Shown here one piece after another: positions 14,301 to 20,209 of a DNA stretch of 20,209 bases (position 1 is its first letter; the number at the start of each line of letters is the position of its first letter). The translations under genes were made by a program, and so were the position numbers. Source of the stretch: an uncultured Erysipelotrichaceae bacterium. Lineage in GTDB: Bacteria; Bacillota_I; Bacilli_A; Erysipelotrichales; Erysipelotrichaceae. The stretch is taken from the NCBI GenBank assembly GCA_910586285.1, contig CAJUGR010000013.1, positions 1 through 20,209 on the forward strand, read 5' to 3'. A model generated the notes under the pieces. It was not told the origin of the DNA and did no database searches. It saw only the letters and a program-made list of their open reading frames with translations.

Positions 14301-15623
14301 TCATTTGCTTTGATCAGAAGACGACTCCTGTTTGATCGTATCAACGGTTTGAAACTGATAACCATTTTGTTTCATCGCCTTTATGAAGGGATCCATGGCC
14401 AAATAATTGCCTTTATTGGAAGGATGCAATAAATAAATCGCCCCGTTATGATAATGATCCATTAAGGTTTTTAAAGCTTCCTCGCCGCTGACATCTTCAG
14501 CAAAGTCATAGTAGGCATGGCTCCAAAAGTAGTTGGAATATCCCATATCCTGAGTAATTTTCAATGCCCGCTCACTCATACCGCCCTTGGGAAAGCGAAA
14601 TACTTTCTTCATTGGCTGTCCCGTAACCTGCATATACGTTTTTTCTGTTTCGGTGATCTCAGCGACAAACTTATCAATATCCTGCTCATTAGCCAGTGTC
14701 GGCATATCGTAATGATGCCATGAATGATTGCCGATCACATGACCGTTCGCAACCAATTCATTAATGAAGTCGGGATTATCTTTGATATAATTCCGCGTTA
14801 AGAAAAAGGTTGCTTTGACATCGTTATCATTTAACACACCGACTATTTCTTTGATATACGTTATATCATTACCGCCTTCATCAAAGGTCAGATATATTGT
14901 TTTTTCATCCGGCCCCATCATATAAGCGTCATATTTGGTCAAAAATGCTTCATCGCGGCAACCGGTGGTGCGCTGATGTTGTTCACTCTTATGAAACCAC
15001 CATTCCTCTGCGGTATTATCATAGGCGTCATGTTGATAGTAGACCTTGACATCGGTGGGATCTTGGCAAACCTCCACGGTGCGAATCAGGGAGGTCGTAT
15101 TCCCGCTGGTATCGTTGAGCGTGTAGGTTACCTCATAAGTGCCGACTTGATTCATATTAAGTTTAGATGCATCAACGCTGACCTGATCAGAGAGATCACC
15201 GTCATAATTATCGGTTGCGCTCCAGCCGGGATCCTCAAATTCTTCCCCTTCAAACACGCGGATATGATCCTTACCGGACAGTTGAATCACCGGTGCCGTC
15301 GTATCCACGACTTGAACTTGGCGAGTGATTGATTTATCATATTTTTCAAACGTGTAACGAATGGTATAGTCACCCAAACGGGTCGTATCGACATTGTTTT
15401 CCGTTGTGATATGATCACTGTAATCACGGAAGCGAAAACGAGCCGTCGCCCCGGGATCGACAAATTGTTGATTGACCTCCACTTTTAGCTGTTGAGACCC
15501 GTTTAGCTTGATCAACGGAATAAAGACGCCGCTGAAAAACAGAAAGTGGATTATCAGCCATAACAGAAGCGCCGCAATCAATGCCACTATTCCGTAAACG
15601 ACCGTCTTGCATTTTTTGCTCAT
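14301..15623 (-). CDS. PdaA-like polysaccharide deacetylase with Ig-like domains
   Basis: 440 residues. An N-terminal membrane helix (about 9-31) anchors it outside the cell. Two Ig-like DUF5011-type modules follow (about 39-107 and 111-186; GTYEVTYTLNDTSGN at 161-175). From about 200 on is a CE4 deacetylase: TFDEGG (246-251), HSWHH (300-304, metal histidines), FRFPKGG (342-348) and YLLHP (397-401). The catalytic Asp is D248. The second metal Asp of classical TFDDG is Glu249, as PdaA-type enzymes also deviate here (TFDNG). The approach EEWWFHKSEQH also recalls PdaA. Such enzymes deacetylate N-acetylmuramic acid or GlcNAc in peptidoglycan; the sporulation-specific role of PdaA cannot be assumed. 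The start has GAGGTGAT upstream. It lies between two terminators, with the IS607-like gene 73 bases downstream, perhaps on the same transcript. Confidence 0.9.
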   Translation of the reverse strand: MSKKCKTVVYGIVALIAALLLWLIIHFLFFSGVFIPLIKLNGSQQLKVEVNQQFVDPGATARFRFRDYSDHITTENNVDTTRLGDYTIRYTFEKYDKSITRQVQVVDTTAPVIQLSGKDHIRVFEGEEFEDPGWSATDNYDGDLSDQVSVDASKLNMNQVGTYEVTYTLNDTSGNTTSLIRTVEVCQDPTDVKVYYQHDAYDNTAEEWWFHKSEQHQRTTGCRDEAFLTKYDAYMMGPDEKTIYLTFDEGGNDITYIKEIVGVLNDNDVKATFFLTRNYIKDNPDFINELVANGHVIGNHSWHHYDMPTLANEQDIDKFVAEITETEKTYMQVTGQPMKKVFRFPKGGMSERALKITQDMGYSNYFWSHAYYDFAEDVSGEEALKTLMDHYHNGAIYLLHPSNKGNYLAMDPFIKAMKQNGYQFQTVDTIKQESSSDQSK

Positions 15624-15681
15624 GCCATCACCTCTATAACAAGGATACGCTGAGCAGACGCAAAACTTGCCTGAAATTTTA

Positions 15682-15704
15682 AAAACACGGGTTCACCGTG
15701 TTTT
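15682..15704 (-). terminator. Terminator of the racemase-to-dehydrogenase operon
   Basis: On the minus strand AAAACACGG, a TGAAC loop and CCGTGTTTT form a perfect 9-bp stem, with TAAAATTT after it. It starts four bases after the stop of the FAD dehydrogenase at 15709. Confidence 0.85.
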
Positions 15705-15708
15705 GAGA

Positions 15709-17289
15709 TTATGGTTGTAGAAAACGGCGAATGATCATTTCCGCACAGCGCAAACCGTCAATGGCTGCCGATACAATACCTCCCGCATAACCAGCGCCTT
15801 CTCCGCATGGATAAAAATTGTTTAATGATAACGCTGTCAGTTTTTCGCGATCGCGAAGAATGCGCAGCGGTGAACTTGAGCGTGTTTCCACACCGGTAAA
15901 AACAGCATCCGGCATCAGAAAACCGGGCATCTGATGATCAAAACCGCTTAAGGCCTCTTCCAGCGCTTCATTAACAAAATCTGGAAACAGCGGATGCAGA
16001 TCACACAATGTATAGCCGGGGTGAACCGAAGGGATTACTTGACCAAGCGTGGCAGAAGCCCGATGCGCTATGTAATCCCCCATGCACTGCACCGGTGCCT
16101 TATAGTGAGAACCGCCTGCCAGAAAGGCTTTTTCTTCCAGTTCCTGTTGAAAGCGGATGCCGTCCAGCAGATGTGGTCCGATGTCATCAGGCTGCACTTG
16201 AACTAATATTGCGCTGTTCGCATTCGCTCCCTCACGCGCATATTTACTCATGCCATTCACTACCAAAGCATTGGCCTGTGAGCAACCGGTGATCACTTGA
16301 CCGCCGGGGCACATACAAAACGTATAAACACCGCGCTGTTTTTTTGTGGTATAGGTCAAGCGATAAGTCGCCGGCTTCAAGCGCGGATGATTCACCGCTT
16401 CCTTATATTGTACCCGATTGACCCAATCTTGTGGGTGTTCCACCCGTACTCCAACGGCAAATCCTTTCGGCTCCATCGCAATTTTTCGATCATCCATCAA
16501 GGCAAAAATATCACGGGCACTGTGACCGACAGCCAAAATCAAGGCTTTACAGGGAATCCACCCGCGTTTGGTTTTTACCTGCGAAATCCTTCCTTGATCA
16601 TGTCGTATATCCAGCAACGGTTCCTCAAAGGCTATCGTTCCGCCTAATTTTAAAATTTCCTTGCGCAATGAGACCACCACATCACGAAGCCGGTCGGTGC
16701 CGATATGGGGCAATGCCTCATACAAAATTTCCTTAGGAGCGCCGAAATGAACCAATTCTTCCAACACTTTGCGCACCCGAGGATCTTTTGAACGAGCCGT
16801 TAATTTCCCATCGGAAAAAGTTCCTGCTCCCCCTTCCCCGAATTGTACATTGCATTCGGGATCCAAACTGCCTTTTTCCCAGAATGTCGCAACTTTTTTC
16901 ACTCTGGTTTCCATCGCTGCCCCACGCTCCAAAACCAACGGACGATATCCCATCTGTGCTAATAACAATGCCGCAAACATTCCGGCCGGACCAAATCCGG
17001 CGACAATGATTTCTCCTGCTTCTTCCCGCTGTCCGCAGATCGGCATCACATAAGATTCATCCTTGGTTTTTTCCACACCTGCTTTACGCAGGCATTTCGC
17101 TTCATGGCGAACTTCTAAGTCCACGATATAAGAAAAACAGACCTTACCTTTCCGGGCATCAATACTCTCCTTGTAAATATGCAGAGATAAAATATCGCTG
17201 ATCGGAATGTGCAGCTTTTGCGCACATTTTTCTTTTAACACGGATATCGGTTCATCCAAATTACATTTTATCTGATGTAGGCGTATCAT
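15709..17289 (-). CDS. COG2509-type FAD-dependent dehydrogenase
   Basis: 526 residues. Residues 1-85 form a small N-terminal domain usual in this uncharacterised family. Then comes a Rossmann FAD-binding motif GFGPAG (98-103) ending in LVLERG (118-123). FGEGGAGTFSDGKL further on is a conserved family block, and a C-terminal CGEGAGYAGGI motif completes the FAD site. The family is common in Bacillota and Bacteroidota; substrate and pathway are unknown. CMCPGG could hold a redox-active cysteine. AAAGGAGT lies 7-8 bases before the ATG at 17289. The gene follows the 315-residue hypothetical by 18 bases, so it is probably the last gene of the VanT-like operon. That position may reflect shared transcription rather than shared function. 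Confidence 0.9.
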   Translation of the reverse strand: MIRLHQIKCNLDEPISVLKEKCAQKLHIPISDILSLHIYKESIDARKGKVCFSYIVDLEVRHEAKCLRKAGVEKTKDESYVMPICGQREEAGEIIVAGFGPAGMFAALLLAQMGYRPLVLERGAAMETRVKKVATFWEKGSLDPECNVQFGEGGAGTFSDGKLTARSKDPRVRKVLEELVHFGAPKEILYEALPHIGTDRLRDVVVSLRKEILKLGGTIAFEEPLLDIRHDQGRISQVKTKRGWIPCKALILAVGHSARDIFALMDDRKIAMEPKGFAVGVRVEHPQDWVNRVQYKEAVNHPRLKPATYRLTYTTKKQRGVYTFCMCPGGQVITGCSQANALVVNGMSKYAREGANANSAILVQVQPDDIGPHLLDGIRFQQELEEKAFLAGGSHYKAPVQCMGDYIAHRASATLGQVIPSVHPGYTLCDLHPLFPDFVNEALEEALSGFDHQMPGFLMPDAVFTGVETRSSSPLRILRDREKLTALSLNNFYPCGEGAGYAGGIVSAAIDGLRCAEMIIRRFLQP

Positions 17290-17307
17290 AGTGACTCCTT
17301 TATGCTT

Positions 17308-18255
17308 TTATTCATTCTCATCTTTTTGACAGTGACCTTTACGATATATATCGGGCAGTGCTGCAATAGCAGCTGCCAGTTTCGCAGCTGACTCCGCCGG
17401 ATCAAAAACTCGCTGTATCATCGTAGTATATGAAAAATCCCGTTCATGATACTGATACGTATCAATTAATTCACAGATGATAGAGCGAATAAGTTTACGA
17501 CTGAAAACTGCCTGTAAATAGGAAGCCAGTGCTTTTACTTCAGGCAAATGCCGGGCAAAATAGCGATCGCATCGCTTACGCAGCTTCGCTTCGGATATCT
17601 CATCATAATAATACTGAGGATAACAGCGAATTCCTTGATAAGTTGAAATAAAATCCAAGCCGCGCAACATGATAAACGATATCGCTTCCCCATGTTGACG
17701 AATTTGAAAACCATGAAGATCATCGCGCAAGGTAAAACGCCATGTAATTGCCGCAAACAAACGCTGCGGCTCCATAGCGATACCATATTCCTCCAGCATC
17801 TCCGCACACTGATGCAATTCCAATAAACCATATGTATGAAACAAGCCCAATAACAGTTCATCCATCTTCTGCATCATCATTATCAGTTTGTCATAATGAC
17901 GAGCGCGACTTACCCTTACGGCAAAATCCATCGCTTCCTCACATATCGTATACCAGCCATGATTCTCATCGCTGTCCAAAGCCGGCATTTCGGCGATGAT
18001 TCCAAGATCCAATAATTGTTCCACCGGATAATAACAATACGATAAAGGCCGATCGGGATGACGAATTAATCGCTTGATGGTCTTATAAGCGTCTTTATCC
18101 ATCAAATAAAAAACACTGCGTTTTTTACCATGAAGCAACTGATTCTCTAATTGTTCGCGATCGGCATCTTGAACTCGCTCAAAGCCATACAAATAACCGC
18201 ATAAATCCGCCAATTCAGGATCAGATAAAGCCTGCAGCTGCTCTTGCCAACTCAT
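17308..18255 (-). CDS. Hypothetical protein, 315 residues
   Basis: I do not recognise this protein. It has no signal peptide or membrane helix and is predicted to be a mostly helical, cytoplasmic protein rich in Leu, Arg, Tyr and Asp. Short landmarks are YLYGFERVQDADREQLENQL near residues 21-40, LSYCYYPVEQLLDLGII near 71-87, and RCYPQYYYDEISEAKLRKR near 208-226. The first 90 residues could be a SAP/HeH-like or winged-helix segment, but this is weak. Its ATG begins one base after the TAA of the membrane protein upstream and has no Shine-Dalgarno of its own, so it must be translated by re-initiation from that gene. That coupling suggests it is needed in proportion to the VanT-like membrane protein. 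It ends 18 bases before the FAD dehydrogenase. Confidence 0.82.
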   Translation of the reverse strand: MSWQEQLQALSDPELADLCGYLYGFERVQDADREQLENQLLHGKKRSVFYLMDKDAYKTIKRLIRHPDRPLSYCYYPVEQLLDLGIIAEMPALDSDENHGWYTICEEAMDFAVRVSRARHYDKLIMMMQKMDELLLGLFHTYGLLELHQCAEMLEEYGIAMEPQRLFAAITWRFTLRDDLHGFQIRQHGEAISFIMLRGLDFISTYQGIRCYPQYYYDEISEAKLRKRCDRYFARHLPEVKALASYLQAVFSRKLIRSIICELIDTYQYHERDFSYTTMIQRVFDPAESAAKLAAAIAALPDIYRKGHCQKDENE

Positions 18256-18256
18256 A

Positions 18257-19285
18257 TTACATCAAAACCTTACAGCGCGGCCAGCGCCTTACCAGCTTCA
18301 ATACCAACACGGAAAAAACATAGGAACAAAGAATGCTCAAAAGATAGACCCACAAATGCGCATTAGGAAAGATGTACAGCCATATATAGACAAAATAAAT
18401 ATGACTGACATATATGAGTAATGATTGCTTGCGCATTCCTTCCAATATGAAATTGGAGCGAAATGAAAACTGCATCAAAAACATAAACAAGAAGAAAACC
18501 GCCGGAATTAACAACGCATACATACTTGTCAAATCATTCATGATTCCCATATGACGCAAGGCCAGCGCCTCACCCGTATAAGCCGCAAAGCTGATGAGAA
18601 ATGCCAAAACAGACTGTTTTTTATAGCGACCGCCGACAATTTCATCAACATAAATGCCTAAGGTTAAAAAGATCGGGGCAAAAAAGAAACCGTTGCGAGT
18701 GGTTACCAGCACGCTTTCATAAAGCTTCAATAATGATCCGATGATCGGTATATTCATAATCAGTACACCGTATACATTGACTGCCATGCCGATGACATAT
18801 AACAGAAGAGATACGATGAGCACCGCTTGGCGCCGCCAATTCGTATACATCCAATATACCATCGGTACCCCCCATAACAGCGCACTCAAAAACCATAAAT
18901 GATAATACGTGCCGTTAAACAGAAAATCACGCACCAACCGCAATAAGGTTGCCATCGCAAAACCGCCCTGAATCCAGGAAAGCGCCAACAGTGGCACATA
19001 CAACAGACTCCAAATTATATAAATGCGGGCAATCCGCTTCCAGTAATGCTTGAGTTGGCACAAGTTATTCTCATCGCGCCAACCGGCAGAAGCATCAATT
19101 TTACGAAAAAACAACCACCCTGATGCCATAAAGAAAAACGGCACCGCCAAACGAGCGATAATTTGTACATATACGAAATTTAAGGTTTCATTGATTTCGA
19201 TAAACGGCGCACAATGAATGGCAATTACCAATAACGCACTGATAAACTTGGCAACATCCAACATCCCATATGATTTCTTCTCCAT
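18257..19285 (-). CDS. Acyltransferase-3 family membrane protein resembling the VanT membrane domain
   Basis: 342 residues, about ten membrane helices. The N-terminus YGMLDVAKFISALLVIAIHC contains the conserved His24 of the acyltransferase-3 family, and ARLAVPFFFMASGW (44-57) has the conserved Arg. Further blocks (YYHLWFLSALL, TRNGFFFAPIFLTLGIYV, SMYALLIPAVFFLF) resemble, block for block, what I recall of the N-terminal membrane half of VanT, the vancomycin-resistance serine racemase. The racemase-fold gene directly upstream (25-base gap) supplies the other half. In VanT the membrane part is thought to bring L-serine in for racemisation; the same role is inferred here. Transfer of acyl groups to sugars is the alternative general function. 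The start is ATG 19283-19285, with GAGGAG 8 bases upstream; an in-frame GTG nearer that site is rejected for spacing. Confidence 0.87.
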   Translation of the reverse strand: MEKKSYGMLDVAKFISALLVIAIHCAPFIEINETLNFVYVQIIARLAVPFFFMASGWLFFRKIDASAGWRDENNLCQLKHYWKRIARIYIIWSLLYVPLLALSWIQGGFAMATLLRLVRDFLFNGTYYHLWFLSALLWGVPMVYWMYTNWRRQAVLIVSLLLYVIGMAVNVYGVLIMNIPIIGSLLKLYESVLVTTRNGFFFAPIFLTLGIYVDEIVGGRYKKQSVLAFLISFAAYTGEALALRHMGIMNDLTSMYALLIPAVFFLFMFLMQFSFRSNFILEGMRKQSLLIYVSHIYFVYIWLYIFPNAHLWVYLLSILCSYVFSVLVLKLVRRWPRCKVLM

Positions 19286-19310
19286 AAAATACACTCCTCA
19301 ATACGACTTC

Positions 19311-20209
19311 CTATGATGATCGATACACCCGCACAACCCGATGTGACAAGCGACAAAGCGTCTCATTGTTAATCGTGTGGCAGATGCGTGATAATTCATC
19401 GACCGGTAAACAGACCTCCTGATCATAACCGAACATTACTGCTTCATCGCCTTCCTTGACCGCATCAATATGACTGACATCAACCATCATCTGATCCATA
19501 CATATATTACCGATGATTTTGGCACGCTGCTTATGAATCAGCACTTCCTGACCTTGATTCGATGCGATTCGCGGATAACCGTCCGCATACCCACAACTTA
19601 TCGTCGCAATGCGCATCGGATGCGATGCCGTGAAATGGCGGCCATAGCTGACACTGCTGTCAGCATTGATTTCTTTGACATACACCACCCGAGCCTTCCA
19701 AGTCATAATCGGATGGAAATCCGGCTGGCGCAAGGTCGGAAGCTGATCATCACTGGTCACCCCCAGATGCAACAGTCCCGGTCGCACATAGTCATAGTGC
19801 AGCTGTGGATAATTAATAATGCCGTAGCTGTTTTGTAAATGAGTAATTCCCGGATGGATACCGGCAGCTTTCAGTTCTTCCAACAGCGCATCAAAACAGT
19901 GAATCTGTTGGCGGGTAAAATCCACATCCGCGGCTTTGTTATATTCATCACTGACAGAAAAGTGGGAGAAAATGCCATCGATACAAAGATGAGGCAAATG
20001 ATACATGGCTTTCACATCATCACTGTCCCAACGATCGACCTTGCATTGAATCCCTAAGCGGCACATTCCGGTATCCACTTTAATATGCGCATGCAGCTTT
20101 ACATCATGGGCTTGTGCATATGCCGATAATTCATACCCATACGCAGCTGAGATCACCGTCTGAATAATATTTCGCTCATGCAGATAATGAAACTGAAACG
20201 GCGGTGTGT
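19311..20209 (-). CDS. Alanine racemase-fold enzyme, VanT-like (likely serine/alanine racemase), 5' end outside window
   Basis: Partial: the frame stays open to the window edge, so the N-terminal third, with the PLP lysine, is missing. What remains is about 299 residues of the fold-III barrel and C-terminal beta domain. Seen: HIKVDTGMCRLG, GITHLQNSYGIINYP, YDYVRPG, the catalytic-Tyr block VSYGRHF, and CMDQMMVDVSHID. Several of these match VanT more closely than ordinary alanine racemases (THLQ-S-YGI-NYP, YDYVRPG). Near the end, canonical Alr has TINYE with the active-site Tyr (Tyr354 in Geobacillus Alr); here it is TINNE, Asn encoded at 19365-19367. Asn at that place is the VanT feature linked to serine use. 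The membrane half lies in the next gene. No VanC-type ligase or VanXY peptidase is in the window, so glycopeptide resistance is not implied. Confidence 0.9.
   Translation of the reverse strand, partial: TPPFQFHYLHERNIIQTVISAAYGYELSAYAQAHDVKLHAHIKVDTGMCRLGIQCKVDRWDSDDVKAMYHLPHLCIDGIFSHFSVSDEYNKAADVDFTRQQIHCFDALLEELKAAGIHPGITHLQNSYGIINYPQLHYDYVRPGLLHLGVTSDDQLPTLRQPDFHPIMTWKARVVYVKEINADSSVSYGRHFTASHPMRIATISCGYADGYPRIASNQGQEVLIHKQRAKIIGNICMDQMMVDVSHIDAVKEGDEAVMFGYDQEVCLPVDELSRICHTINNETLCRLSHRVVRVYRSS

Noticed and set aside
18257..20209. Vancomycin resistance (vanC/vanE/vanG-type) operon
   Set aside because: Only the VanT-like functions are seen; no ligase, peptidase or VanRS genes are in the window.

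Overview
The window reads as chromosomal DNA of a low-GC Gram-positive bacterium (Bacillota). Strong AGGAGG-type ribosome binding sites, GTG and TTG starts, extended -10 promoters, short U-tailed terminators and envelope genes such as a PdaA-like deacetylase and a YhaM nuclease all fit. The mix suggests Erysipelotrichia or a nearby class, but taxonomy cannot be fixed from this sequence alone. No rRNA, tRNA, CRISPR array or intact transposon was seen. The window starts just past the end of a short-chain dehydrogenase and ends inside a racemase gene.

Region 1 (1-884) holds a monocistronic SDR oxidoreductase with its own promoter and terminator. Bases 1-50 beyond it contain a hairpin and a palindrome of unknown nature. 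Region 2 (1100-5800) is a compact 2-aminoethylphosphonate (AEP) cluster. On the minus strand, phnW, aepY and aepX form an operon with ATGA overlaps at both junctions. Converging on it from the plus strand is a CTP:phosphonate cytidylyltransferase (PntC/LicC-like) with an N-terminal winged helix. Together they predict PEP -> phosphonopyruvate -> phosphonoacetaldehyde -> AEP -> CMP-AEP, an activated head group for decorating a lipid or glycan. No final transferase lies in the window.

Region 3 (6050-8290) encodes a 720-residue membrane protein of unknown function. It has membrane segments at both ends and a long Asn/Gln/Met-rich disordered middle. Region 4 (8295-13516, minus) is a four-gene operon: GT4 glycosyltransferase, YbhN-like flippase-family membrane protein, a GT4 glycosyltransferase fused to a complete RecX domain, and the exoribonuclease YhaM. 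The first three look like glycolipid / lipoteichoic-acid-anchor synthesis; the last two carry nucleic-acid functions.

Region 5 (13600-15640, minus) has a PdaA-like polysaccharide deacetylase with Ig-like domains, followed by a solitary IS607-type MerR-resolvase protein. That protein has lost the catalytic serine and has no tnpB partner. Region 6 (15682-20209, minus) is an operon running, in transcription order, from an alanine-racemase-fold enzyme (5' end off the window) to a VanT-like membrane acyltransferase-3 protein, an unrecognised 315-residue protein and a COG2509-type FAD dehydrogenase. The first two resemble the two halves of the VanT serine racemase, and the racemase carries Asn where ordinary alanine racemases have Tyr.

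Overall this is a cell-envelope neighbourhood: phosphonate head groups, glycolipids, peptidoglycan deacetylation and D-amino acid supply. The most notable points are the AEP cluster with two unrelated nucleotidyltransferase domains, the split VanT-like racemase, the GT4-RecX fusion and the inactive IS607-like recombinase.
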